A stretch of 64,000 nt of DNA from Tistlia consotensis USBA 355 (GTDB lineage: Bacteria; Pseudomonadota; Alphaproteobacteria; Kiloniellales; DSM-21159): positions 186,001-250,000 of the forward strand of contig NZ_FWZX01000001.1 of NCBI RefSeq assembly GCF_900177295.1. Reading direction: 5' to 3'. The position numbers were made by a program, and so were the translations under genes. Within the stretch, counting starts at the first letter, position 1; each line of letters starts with the position of its first letter. A model generated the notes under the pieces. That model saw only the letters and a list, made by a program, of their open reading frames with translations, was not told the origin of the DNA and did not search any database. This document shows positions 43,402-51,038 of this stretch, in pieces.

Positions 43402-44421
43402 TTGGCCGTAGCGATCGACCTGAAGCAACAGCAGACGCCGAGCGGCGGCGGCCTCGAGCCGCTGACCCGCCTCGTCGAGGGCGACCTCCGGCGGGTCAAC
43501 GAGATCATCATCGACAAGATGCAGTCGCCGGTCGCGCTGATCCCGCAGCTCGCCGGCCACATCATCGCCGCCGGCGGCAAGCGGCTGCGGCCGATGCTGA
43601 CCCTGGCCAGCGCGCGGCTCTGCGGCGCCGAGGGCGAGCGGCAGATGGCCCTGGCGGCCTGCGTCGAGTTCATCCACACCGCGACCCTGCTGCACGACGA
43701 CGTGGTCGACGCCAGCGAGCTGCGCCGCGGCCTGCAGACCGCCAACGCGGTGTTCGGCAACAAGGCCAGCGTGCTGGTCGGCGACTTCCTGTTCAGCCGC
43801 GCCTTCCAGCTGATGGTCGCCGACGGCTCGCTGAAGGTCCTGAAGGCGCTGTCCGACGCCTCGGCGATCATCGCCGAGGGCGAGGTCCACCAGCTGATGA
43901 CCGCCAACGACATGGCGACCGACGAGGCCGCCTACCTGGAGGTGATCCGGGCCAAGACCGCCGCCCTCTTCGCCGCCGCCTGCCAGGTCGGCGCGATCGT
44001 CGCCGAGCGGCCGGAGGTCGACGAGGAGGCGCTCTACGCCTACGGCCTCAACTTCGGCATCGCCTTCCAGCTGGTCGACGACATCCTCGACTACACCGGC
44101 GACGACGACGGCCTGGGCAAGAGCCGCGGCGACGACTTCCGCGAGGGCAAGATCACCCTGCCGGTGGTGCTCGCCTACGAGCGCGGCGACGAGACCGAGC
44201 GGGCCTTCTGGCGGCGCTGCCTGGAGGACCTCGAGCAGCGCGAGGACGACCTGCCGCACGCCCTGCAGCTGATGGAGCGGCACGGCGCGGTCGCCGAATC
44301 GAAGCGCCGCGCCCGGCTCTACGGCGACCGCGCCTGCGAGGCCATGGCCGCCCTGCCCGACAACGCGGCGCGCCAGGCCCTGCTCGACGTCGTCGATTTC
44401 TGCGTCGAGCGGCTCTACTAG
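43402..44421 (+). CDS. ispB: Polyprenyl diphosphate synthase (octaprenyl/decaprenyl type)
   Basis: A 339-residue trans-prenyltransferase that makes the ubiquinone side chain from isopentenyl diphosphate. The two aspartate-rich motifs are ATLLHDDVVD and FQLVDDILDYTGDD; the substrate-binding GGKRLRPML and GEVHQLM are also present. Length and motifs match IspB/DdsA. No ATG is available; TTG 43402 with a weak ribosome binding site is the only sensible start. It is divergent from DUF2007-trmN6, an arrangement common in alphaproteobacteria. Confidence 0.92.
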   Translation: MAVAIDLKQQQTPSGGGLEPLTRLVEGDLRRVNEIIIDKMQSPVALIPQLAGHIIAAGGKRLRPMLTLASARLCGAEGERQMALAACVEFIHTATLLHDDVVDASELRRGLQTANAVFGNKASVLVGDFLFSRAFQLMVADGSLKVLKALSDASAIIAEGEVHQLMTANDMATDEAAYLEVIRAKTAALFAAACQVGAIVAERPEVDEEALYAYGLNFGIAFQLVDDILDYTGDDDGLGKSRGDDFREGKITLPVVLAYERGDETERAFWRRCLEDLEQREDDLPHALQLMERHGAVAESKRRARLYGDRACEAMAALPDNAARQALLDVVDFCVERLY

Positions 44422-44431
44422 GGCGCGCGCC

Positions 44432-44839
44432 GTGCGTACCGGCGGCTGCCAGTGCGGCGCCATCCGCTACCAATGCGCCGACGAGCCGATCGCGCTCTAC
44501 GCCTGCCACTGCACCGAATGCCGCAAGCAGTCCGGCTCGGCCTTCGGCCTGTCCTTCCAGGTGCCGCGCCGCTCGTTCCGCCTGACCCGCGGGCAGCCGA
44601 AGCGCTGGTCGCGGCCGACCGACAGCGGCCGGACGCTCGGCTGCCTGTTCTGCCCGGACTGCGGCACGCGACTCTGGCACGAGCCCGGGCCGGCCTCCGA
44701 GACGATCACGATCAAGGCCGGCTCGCTCGACCGGCCGGTCGACCTCTCGGCCGCGATCCACATCTGGACCAGGAGCCGCCTGCCAGGCGTCGCGATCCCG
44801 GCGGATGCCCCGCAGTTCCCGGGCGAGCCCGAGGACTAG
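44432..44839 (+). CDS. GFA-family (glutathione-dependent formaldehyde-activating enzyme-like) protein
   Basis: A 135-residue zinc-binding protein of the GFA/CENP-V family. Metal-binding cysteines are in GGCQCGAIRYQC, YACHCTECRKQSG and FCPDCGTRLWHE, the usual arrangement. The start is GTG 44432, 10 nt after the end of ispB, so it may be co-transcribed. Despite the family name, most members have no proven formaldehyde role; the function is uncertain. Confidence 0.88.
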   Translation: MRTGGCQCGAIRYQCADEPIALYACHCTECRKQSGSAFGLSFQVPRRSFRLTRGQPKRWSRPTDSGRTLGCLFCPDCGTRLWHEPGPASETITIKAGSLDRPVDLSAAIHIWTRSRLPGVAIPADAPQFPGEPED

Positions 44840-44949
44840 CCGCGCCGCTCGCGCGGGCCTGGCCGCGCCGCGGAGGCCGCCGGCACCGTCACAGCCGGCC
44901 CGCCCCGCCCGTCTCAGCGGTAGCGAGACAGCCGCAGCGAGGTCGGGCG

Positions 44950-45174
44950 ATGGAGCAGAGCAACGACGGCGGCGCGTCGGCCATCCTGCAGGCCATGGCG
45001 CGCGGCGAGGCCGACCGGCCGCCGGCGGCACTGCCCGCGGCCGGGCCGGCCAACGGGGCGGGCCGCAGGACAGCGCGCAAGGCGACCCCTGCCGACCTGC
45101 TGATCCGCCAGCTGCTGCTGCAGCGCCTGGCCCGGCGCAACCCGCGCGCCCGTCGCCTGCTGCTGATGCTCTAG
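44950..45174 (+). CDS. Small hypothetical protein with basic C-terminus
   Basis: A 74-residue protein that I do not recognise. The first half is alanine/proline-rich and likely unstructured. The second half is a strongly basic amphipathic helix, ADLLIRQLLLQRLARRN followed by PRARRLLLML. ATG 44950 is preceded by GAGG at a short distance, and codon use is like that of its neighbours. It could be a small nucleic-acid or membrane-surface binding protein. It is followed by a hairpin and the tRNA gene. Confidence 0.5.
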   Translation: MEQSNDGGASAILQAMARGEADRPPAALPAAGPANGAGRRTARKATPADLLIRQLLLQRLARRNPRARRLLLML

Positions 45175-45188
45175 CCCGGAAAGCCGAA

Positions 45189-45217
45189 ACGCCCGCCGCG
45201 GCATCCGCGACGGGCGT
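45189..45217. terminator. Hairpin between small ORF and tRNA-Pro (terminator for the tRNA)
   Basis: ACGCCCG (45189-45195) pairs with CGGGCGT (45211-45217), and CGCGG (45197-45201) pairs with CCGCG (45205-45209) inside, giving a nearly perfect 12-bp stem with a three-base loop. On the minus strand it is followed by TTTCGGCTTT, so it can end the tRNA transcript; on the plus strand it may also stop the preceding operon. Confidence 0.65.
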
Positions 45218-45236
45218 CCCTGCTCTTCCGCCGGTA

Positions 45237-45313
45237 TGGTCGGGGAGAGAGGATTCGAACCTCCGGCCCCCACGTCCCGAACGTGGTGCTCTACCAGGCT
45301 GAGCTACTCCCCG
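45237..45313 (-). tRNA. tRNA-Pro (anticodon CGG), CCA encoded
   Basis: The minus strand folds as a tRNA: acceptor CGGGGAG (45313-45307) with CTCCCCG (45247-45241), D-arm AGCTCAGCCTGGTAGAGCA, anticodon stem CCACG/CGTGG with loop TTCGGGA, T-arm containing GGTTCGAATCC. The anticodon CGG reads the proline codon CCG, with G37 as expected for proline tRNAs. A discriminator A and an encoded CCA follow (45240-45237). Confidence 0.96.
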
Positions 45314-45431
45314 GCTGGCGACCGCAGCCTCCTGCCGGAAGCCGCGGGAGGGCGCTGTATAGCGCCCCTCGCCGCGCGATGCAATCGCCCGATCGCAGGC
45401 CGCGACAGCGCGCTCCGGGACGCTCCGAGGG

Positions 45432-45468
45432 ATGCGTTTCGGGGTGATTTGCCTTGTGCCAAACGCAT
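45432..45468. promoter_or_regulatory. 8-bp inverted repeat upstream of the TakP-type TRAP operon
   Basis: ATGCGTTT (45432-45439) and AAACGCAT (45461-45468) are perfect reverse complements separated by 21 nt. They lie about 120-155 nt upstream of the binding-protein start, in the only AT-containing stretch of this region (to about 45500). A regulator site is plausible but not shown. Confidence 0.4.
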
Positions 45469-45587
45469 GGGGTGAGATATTTTGCCGCACCCACAAAGTG
45501 GTCCGGCAGCCAGACCGCTGCCAGGAAAGAAGCGACCGGCCCGCTCGGGGACCGGTCCGAAAAGCAAGAACGGGAGGGCATCGAGAA

Positions 45588-46643
45588 ATGAACATCCGTG
45601 GGACGACGACCTTTGCGCTGACGGCCGCCGCCGTCGCCGGCCTGGTCCTGGCCGGCGCCGCGCGGCCGGCCGTGGCGCAGAAGGTCGAGTGGAACATGCA
45701 GTCGACCTACTCCAGCTCGCTGACCCAGCTCGGCTCGCTCGGCCTGGTCATCGCCGACCGGATCAAGGCGATCTCGGGCGGCGACTTCGTGATCCACTTC
45801 CAGGAGCCGGGCGCCATCGTGCCGGCGCTGGAGGCCTTCGACGCGGTCTCGGCCGGCGCCATCGAATCGGCCTGGTCGACGCCGGGCTACTGGACCGGCA
45901 AGGAGGTCGCCCTGGCGCTGTTCGCGACCGTGCCCTTCGGCCCGAGCGCCGGCGAGTACACCGCCTGGATCTACTTCGGCGGCGGCCAGCAGCTGCTCGA
46001 CGAGATCTATGCCAAGTACAACATCAAGTCGCTGATCTGCGGCGTCATCGCGCCCGAGGCCTCGGGCTGGTTCCGCAAGGAGATCAAGTCGGTCGACGAC
46101 CTCAAGGGCCTGAAGATGCGCTTCTTCGGCCTGGGCGCCCGGGTCATGGAGAAGATGGGCGTGTCGACCCAGCTGCTCGCCGGCGGCGACATCTTCCCGG
46201 CGCTCGAGCTGGGCACGATCGACGCCACCGAGTTCTCGATGCCGGCGATCGACCTGAAGCTCGGATTCTACCAGGTCGCCAAGCACTACTACTTCCCGGG
46301 CTGGCACCAGCAGTCGACGCTGTTCGAGCTGATGATGAACAAGGACGTCTGGGATCGCCTGTCCGACGTCCACAAGGCGCAGCTCGAGACGGTCTGCCAG
46401 TCGGCCATCGCCTACGGCCTGGCCGAGGGCGAGGCGATCCAGTTCGCGGCGTTGAAGGAGCTGCAGGCCAAGGGCGTGATCGTCCACCGCTGGCCGCCGG
46501 AGATCCTCGACAAGCTGCACGCCGCCTGGGACGAGGTCGCCGCCGAGCTGGTCGCCCAGAATCCGACCTTCGCCAAGGTCTGGGAATCGCTCTCGACCTT
46601 CCGGGCCAACTACAAGATCTGGAAGGACCTCGGCTACCTGTGA
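45588..46643 (+). CDS. TRAP transporter substrate-binding protein, TakP-like
   Basis: A 351-residue DctP-type binding protein with a signal peptide ending ARPAVAQ. The mature sequence WNMQSTYSSSLTQLG, STPGYWTGKEVALALF, MRFFGLGARVMEKMGVS and GGDIFPALELGTIDATEFSMP closely follows TakP-type proteins, which bind 2-oxo acids such as pyruvate. A tandem arginine and the IDATEFS segment contact the carboxylate in known members. ATG 45588 is preceded by GGGAGGG. It is followed by small and large permease genes. The exact oxo-acid is not predictable. Confidence 0.88.
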   Translation: MNIRGTTTFALTAAAVAGLVLAGAARPAVAQKVEWNMQSTYSSSLTQLGSLGLVIADRIKAISGGDFVIHFQEPGAIVPALEAFDAVSAGAIESAWSTPGYWTGKEVALALFATVPFGPSAGEYTAWIYFGGGQQLLDEIYAKYNIKSLICGVIAPEASGWFRKEIKSVDDLKGLKMRFFGLGARVMEKMGVSTQLLAGGDIFPALELGTIDATEFSMPAIDLKLGFYQVAKHYYFPGWHQQSTLFELMMNKDVWDRLSDVHKAQLETVCQSAIAYGLAEGEAIQFAALKELQAKGVIVHRWPPEILDKLHAAWDEVAAELVAQNPTFAKVWESLSTFRANYKIWKDLGYL

Positions 46644-46697
46644 TCGCCGGGGCCCGGACGAGGCTCTGACGAGGGACGCGACTCCGAAGCGGAACTG

Positions 46698-46739
46698 GGG
46701 GCGCCGCCGCCCGGCCGAAGGCCGGACCGGCGGCGCCCC
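46698..46739 (+). promoter_or_regulatory. Very stable hairpin between TRAP binding-protein and permease genes
   Basis: GGGGCGCCGCCG (46698-46709) pairs perfectly with CGGCGGCGCCCC (46728-46739), and CCGGCC (46711-46716) pairs with GGCCGG (46720-46725) around GAA. This gives an 18-bp stem with one small bulge in the 168-nt gap before the DctQ-type gene. It is likely to protect or partly terminate the binding-protein message. No U-run follows. Confidence 0.55.
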
Positions 46740-46811
46740 TGCCTTGCCCGGCCCGCATCCGGGCCGGCCCCGGCCCGACGGCCGCCTTCCCGGGGGAAGA
46801 AGACACCCGCC

Positions 46812-47483
46812 ATGCATGCCCTGCTCAAGATCAGCGACGGGCTGAGCGCCGTCATCTCGGCGATCGGCCGGCTCGCCTCCTGGCTGTTCATCCCGCTCGC
46901 CCTGGTCATCGCGACCGACGTCGTCTGGCGCGTCTGGGTCGGCTCCAACCCGGCGCTGACCGAGAGCTGGTTCCACCGCGAGATCGGCTCGACCAAGATG
47001 CAGGAGATGGAGTGGCACCTGCATGCCGCCCTGTTCCTGCTGTGCATCGGCTTCGCCTACCTGAAGGACGCCCACGTCCGGGTCGAGATCGTGCGCGAGA
47101 AGATGAGCCCGCGGCTCAGGGCCTGGATCGAGCTGGCCGGCTGCCTGCTGTTCGTCCTGACCTACTGCTACATCCTGCTCGACTTCGGCATCGACTTCGC
47201 CCGGCGCTCCTGGCGGACCAACGAGATCTCCTCGGCGATGACCGGCCTCTCCGACCGCTGGATCATCAAGTCGATGCTGCCGCTCTGCTTCACCCTGCTG
47301 GCGGCCGCCGCGGTCTCGGTGCTGCTGCGCCACGTCGTCTACCTCTTCGGCCCGCCCGAACTCAGGCGCCGCTCCGGCCAGTTCGTCGAGGTCGACCACC
47401 TGGTCGAGCTGAAGCAGGAGACCGAGGAGGAGATCGCCGCCTACCAGGCCGATCACCGCGCCGACCATCCGGGGAGACAGTGA
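46812..47483 (+). CDS. TRAP transporter small permease (DctQ/TakQ-like)
   Basis: A 223-residue inner-membrane protein with four membrane helices, beginning WLFIPLALVIATDVVWRVW. The family feature EWHLHAALFLLCIGFAYLKDAHVRVEI (read as EWHLHAALFLL and DAHVRV) and the later RWIIKSMLPL are visible. The C-terminal tail is long and acidic (LVELKQETEEEIAAYQ). It overlaps or abuts the large permease gene (GTGA at 47480-47483). It forms the membrane complex with the downstream DctM-type subunit. Confidence 0.9.
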   Translation: MHALLKISDGLSAVISAIGRLASWLFIPLALVIATDVVWRVWVGSNPALTESWFHREIGSTKMQEMEWHLHAALFLLCIGFAYLKDAHVRVEIVREKMSPRLRAWIELAGCLLFVLTYCYILLDFGIDFARRSWRTNEISSAMTGLSDRWIIKSMLPLCFTLLAAAAVSVLLRHVVYLFGPPELRRRSGQFVEVDHLVELKQETEEEIAAYQADHRADHPGRQ

Positions 47484-47488
47484 CCGCC

Positions 47489-48856
47489 ATGACCTTCCTG
47501 GAGATCCTGCCCCTGGTGATGTTCGCGGCGCTCGCGCTGTTCATCTTCTCGGGCTACCCGGTCGCCTTCGTGCTCGGCGGCGTCGGCCTGGGCTTCGCCC
47601 TGTTCGGCGACCTGATCGGCCAGTTCCGCTACATGCAGCTCTTCTCGCTGCCGCTGCGCATCTACGGCGGCACGATGGAGAACCTGGTCCTGGTCGCGAT
47701 TCCCATGTTCATCTTCACGGGCACGATGCTGGAGAAGTCCCAGGTCGCCGAGGACCTGCTCTACACCCTGCAGATCCTGACCCGGCGGCTGCCGGGCGGC
47801 CTCGCGCTCTCGGTCACGATCATGGGCACGATCCTGGCGGCGACGACCGGCATCATCGGCGCCTCGGTGGTGCTGATGACCCTGATGGCGCTGCCGGTGA
47901 TGATCGAGCGCGGCTACTCGACACCGCTGGCGACCGGCACGATCGCGGCCTCCGGCACGCTCGGCATCCTGATCCCGCCCTCGATCATGCTGGTGATCAT
48001 GGCCGACCTGCTGTCGATCTCGGTCGGCGACCTCTTCGTCGGCGCGGTGATCCCCGGCTTCATGCTGTCGGGCTTCTATCTGCTCTACATCTTCGGCATG
48101 GGCATCCTGAAGCCCGCGGCGGCGCCGCCCCTGCCCGCCCACATCGGCCCGGACAGCGGCCGCGAGCTGGCCGTGCTGGTGGTGCGCAGCTTCATCCCGC
48201 CGGTACTGCTGATCGTCTTCGTGCTCGGCTCGATCTTCGCCGGCTTCGCGACGCCGACCGAGGCCGCCGGCGTCGGCGCGATCGGCGCGACCCTGCTGGC
48301 GATCGTCAACGGCCGGCTGAGCTACCGGACGCTGAAGGACGTCTGCATCCGCTCGGCGCTGACCGGCGGCATGCTGTTCGGCATCTTCATCGGCGCGACC
48401 TGCTTCTCCTTCGTCTTCAAGTCGCTGCACGGCGATCGGACGATCATCGAGCTGGTGCAGTCGGTCGGCCTCGGCCCCTGGGGCGTGCTGGTCGCCCTGA
48501 TGGCGATGGTCTTCGTGCTCGGCTTCTTCTTCGACTGGATCGAGATCACGCTGATCGTGCTGCCGGTCTTCGCGCCGATCGTCGCGGTGCTCGACTTCGG
48601 CCAGCACATCCCGATCAAGTCCGAGGTGCTCTCCTGGTTCGCGATCCTGCTCGCGGTCAACCTGCAGACCTCGTTCCTGACGCCGCCCTTCGGCTTCGCG
48701 CTGTTCTACATGAAGGGGGTGGCGCCGCCCGAGGTGAAGATCCAGGACATCTACCGCGGCATCGTGCCCTTCGTGATGCTGCAGCTGACCGGCCTCGGCC
48801 TGGTCATGGCCTTCCCCGACCTGGCGCTCTGGCTGCCGCGCACGCTGCTGGACTGA
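47489..48856 (+). CDS. TRAP transporter large permease (DctM/TakM-like)
   Basis: A 455-residue inner-membrane subunit with about twelve helices that forms the translocation path. Family motifs include AIPMFIFTGTMLEKS, TIAASGTLGILIPPSIMLVIMADL, GFATPTEAAGVGAIGA and LQTSFLTPPFGFALFYMKGVAP. ATG 47489 is used; GTG 47480, which overlaps the DctQ stop and sits 3 nt after GGGGAGACA, is an alternative adding three residues. With the TakP-like binding protein and DctQ it forms a complete importer for an oxo-acid or dicarboxylate. Confidence 0.92.
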   Translation: MTFLEILPLVMFAALALFIFSGYPVAFVLGGVGLGFALFGDLIGQFRYMQLFSLPLRIYGGTMENLVLVAIPMFIFTGTMLEKSQVAEDLLYTLQILTRRLPGGLALSVTIMGTILAATTGIIGASVVLMTLMALPVMIERGYSTPLATGTIAASGTLGILIPPSIMLVIMADLLSISVGDLFVGAVIPGFMLSGFYLLYIFGMGILKPAAAPPLPAHIGPDSGRELAVLVVRSFIPPVLLIVFVLGSIFAGFATPTEAAGVGAIGATLLAIVNGRLSYRTLKDVCIRSALTGGMLFGIFIGATCFSFVFKSLHGDRTIIELVQSVGLGPWGVLVALMAMVFVLGFFFDWIEITLIVLPVFAPIVAVLDFGQHIPIKSEVLSWFAILLAVNLQTSFLTPPFGFALFYMKGVAPPEVKIQDIYRGIVPFVMLQLTGLGLVMAFPDLALWLPRTLLD

Positions 48857-48916
48857 GGCAGGCGGGGCCGCTCGGCGGAGCCGGCCGGCGCCCTGCCTGG
48901 ACGACGGACGGCGCCC

Positions 48917-50035
48917 TCAGGCGGCCATCTGGTGCAGCTTGCGGGCCAGGAACTCGCGGTCGGCGGGCTCCATGGTGGTGGCGTCCTCGCCGACGGTCAG
49001 CAGGCGCTCGAGCATGCGCTCGACGAAGCGGCGGCGGTCGTTGCCGGTGCCGTCGTAGTCGGTCTCCATGCGCACGTCGAGGGCGGTGCGGAAGGCCGGC
49101 AGCAGGCGCTCGGGCAGGCCGGCGCGCCGGCAGATCGAGGAGAGGCCGAGCGCGCCCTCGTCGTGGATCAGGATGCGGGCGTTGGCCAACGGCACGCGGG
49201 CGAGGCGGGCCAGCGCGGCCTCGAAGAACGACAGGTCGCCGAAGCAGAGCGTGCGCAGGACCAGCCAGGGCGAGAGGCGCCCGGCGGTGGCGAGCTGCTC
49301 GACCAGGCGGTCGAGCTCGGCCTCGTCGTTGAGGGTGCGGGCGCCGACCAGGTCGGCGAGCGCGCGGTCGCGGGCCTGCAGGATCAGGTCGGTCGCGGCG
49401 TCGGGGGTCAGCGAGCTGCGCCGGATCAGGTAGTCCTGCAGCTGCTCGGCGACGGCGGCGATCATGCGCGCCGAGACGCTGGCCGGCAGGTTGCCGCGGC
49501 GCGCCAGGGAATCGCCGACCAGGCCCTCGCGGCCGTGCGCGGCGAAGGCGCGGTCGTAGGCGGCCTCGGCGATCTCGGCGCCGTCGTTGTCGATCAGGCG
49601 GGCGACCACCGTCGCGTCACCGTTGTCGATCAGCGCATCGGACACGCTTTCCGGAACGTGGGAGCGGCCGGCGATCGCCAGCTGGCGGCTGCGCTGGCCC
49701 TCGCGCACGATCGCGATCAGGTCCTCCGGGTCCAGCACGGCGCTGTACTGGAGCATCGGCAGGGCGACGGAATCGACGTCGGCGGCCAGGCGCCGGGCGA
49801 CGTCCTGCGGCAGGTCGGGGCTGTGCTTCAGATGGGCGGCCAGCGCCTCGCGCACCGTCAGGGCGGCATCGCGCGCCAGCGAGCGGAAGATGTCCTCGGC
49901 GAGGCGCCGCTCGGACTCGCTGAGGCCGGCGCCGGCGAACCGCTCGGCGACCTTGGCGGCGGTATCGGCGCGGCTCGCCGAGGAGGGATCGGTCAGAAGC
50001 CTTTCGACGTCGTCGCGGGAGAGTCTGCTGGCCAT
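48917..50035 (-). CDS. DUF2336 family protein
   Basis: A 372-residue soluble helical-repeat protein of the alphaproteobacterial DUF2336 family, whose function is mostly unknown. Recognisable segments are DIFRSLARDAALTVREALAAHLK, DVDSVALPMLQYSAVLDPEDLI, RGNLPASVSARMIAAVAEQLQDYL and RVPLANARILIHDEGALGL. ATG 50035 is chosen over an upstream ATG at 50104 because the family sequence begins there. An exact CtrA-type motif on the same strand (50115-50129) lies 80 nt upstream, so cell-cycle or motility-linked control is suggested. Confidence 0.82.
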   Translation of the reverse strand: MASRLSRDDVERLLTDPSSASRADTAAKVAERFAGAGLSESERRLAEDIFRSLARDAALTVREALAAHLKHSPDLPQDVARRLAADVDSVALPMLQYSAVLDPEDLIAIVREGQRSRQLAIAGRSHVPESVSDALIDNGDATVVARLIDNDGAEIAEAAYDRAFAAHGREGLVGDSLARRGNLPASVSARMIAAVAEQLQDYLIRRSSLTPDAATDLILQARDRALADLVGARTLNDEAELDRLVEQLATAGRLSPWLVLRTLCFGDLSFFEAALARLARVPLANARILIHDEGALGLSSICRRAGLPERLLPAFRTALDVRMETDYDGTGNDRRRFVERMLERLLTVGEDATTMEPADREFLARKLHQMAA

Positions 50036-50114
50036 ACGCCTCGTCCAGAACCTGCACAGATGACTGCGGCTGCGCCAAGGGCAGGGCCGCAGCCTGAGGC
50101 TCACACGGAAAGCG

Positions 50115-50129
50115 TTAAGTGCCGATTAA
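50115..50129 (-). promoter_or_regulatory. CtrA-type site upstream of the DUF2336 gene
   Basis: On the minus strand the sequence reads TTAATCGGCACTTAAC, an exact TTAA-N7-TTAAC. It lies 80 nt upstream of ATG 50035, in the gap between the DUF2336 gene and the gene at 50153. CtrA is the essential response regulator of the alphaproteobacterial cell cycle. Binding is inferred from the motif. Confidence 0.6.
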
Positions 50130-50152
50130 TTCGGCAAGCCGCGCGCGGCCGG

Positions 50153-50926
50153 TCAGGCCGCCGCCTGCGCCGCCTCGAGCCGGCGCAGGTCGTCCAGCAG
50201 GTCGATGTCGAGATAGGAGGTCACCTCGAGCCGCCGGTCCTCGTAGACGTCCGGCGGGGCCTGCTCGCTCTGCCAGCGCCGCACCGCCTGGTCGCGCTGG
50301 CGCAGCAGGCCGACGATGAACGGCCGGTAGAACGCGATCATGCCGCTGATCCAGCGGTTGACCGGCCACGACGGCCGGGCGTGGCCGATCGAGAAGCGCG
50401 GCAGCATGCGGATCACGTCCTCGGCGCCGTACCAGGTCTCGCCGGTGACCCAGCGGTTGACGGTGAAGAGGCGCACCGGCAGGCCGCGGCTGTCCATGGC
50501 GATCGCCACCAGGTGCGACAGGGCGTCGTCGGCGTCGAGCGGCACCTGGTAGTTCGGCACCGGCGCCGGGCGCACGCCGGCCGGCATGCCGCGCGGCCGG
50601 AGGAAGGTGTGGAAGTGGCCGTGCTCGTCGGCGAAGCGCTGCTCGGGCGGATGGGCGTGGTAGTAGTACTGGGAGTGGGTCTCGTGGTCGTAGACGTCGC
50701 CCTTGGGGTAGTGGTCCCACTCGTAGAAGGTGCCGGTGCCGCGCAGCAGCTCGCCGACGACGTTGTCGCCGGTCTTGGCCAGCACGCGGTGCACCTCGGC
50801 GACCTGCGCCGCCGCCACGGCCATCGCCTCCAGGGTCGGCCGGTCGAGCGCCGCGAAATCGATCTGCGGCAGCGGCTGGCAACCTTCGAGGGAGCGCCCG
50901 GAACGGGAACGCGAGGCGTGCTGCAT
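50153..50926 (-). CDS. Histidine-rich conserved protein of unknown function (possibly DUF6969)
   Basis: A 257-residue soluble protein. The central part is rich in His, Tyr and Asp: FYEWDHYPKGDVYDHETHSQYYYH, then DEHGHFHTFLRP, which look like metal ligands on beta strands. I recall a conserved family with this pattern that I believe is DUF6969, without known function. Later parts include LFTVNRWVTGETWYGAEDV and a C-terminal helix LLDDLRRLEAAQ. ATG 50926 has AGGA about 8 nt upstream. It stands alone between the DUF2336 gene and a TAXI gene. A cupin-like or oxygenase-like enzyme is possible. Confidence 0.65.
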   Translation of the reverse strand: MQHASRSRSGRSLEGCQPLPQIDFAALDRPTLEAMAVAAAQVAEVHRVLAKTGDNVVGELLRGTGTFYEWDHYPKGDVYDHETHSQYYYHAHPPEQRFADEHGHFHTFLRPRGMPAGVRPAPVPNYQVPLDADDALSHLVAIAMDSRGLPVRLFTVNRWVTGETWYGAEDVIRMLPRFSIGHARPSWPVNRWISGMIAFYRPFIVGLLRQRDQAVRRWQSEQAPPDVYEDRRLEVTSYLDIDLLDDLRRLEAAQAAA

Positions 50927-51038
50927 GGCTCAGTCCTGTCGGCCGGCGCGCGACCGCGCGGCGCAAGCGCTCACCCTAGCGGGACCGCTGCGCCGGTCAA
51001 TCTCGGATGATCGCCGTGCCGCGCGGCCGGACACCCGG

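Noticed and set aside
46644-46811. Rho-independent terminator after the TakP-like gene
   Set aside because: The hairpin is very stable but no U-tract follows and the permease genes downstream need the same transcript; an mRNA-stabilising role fits better.
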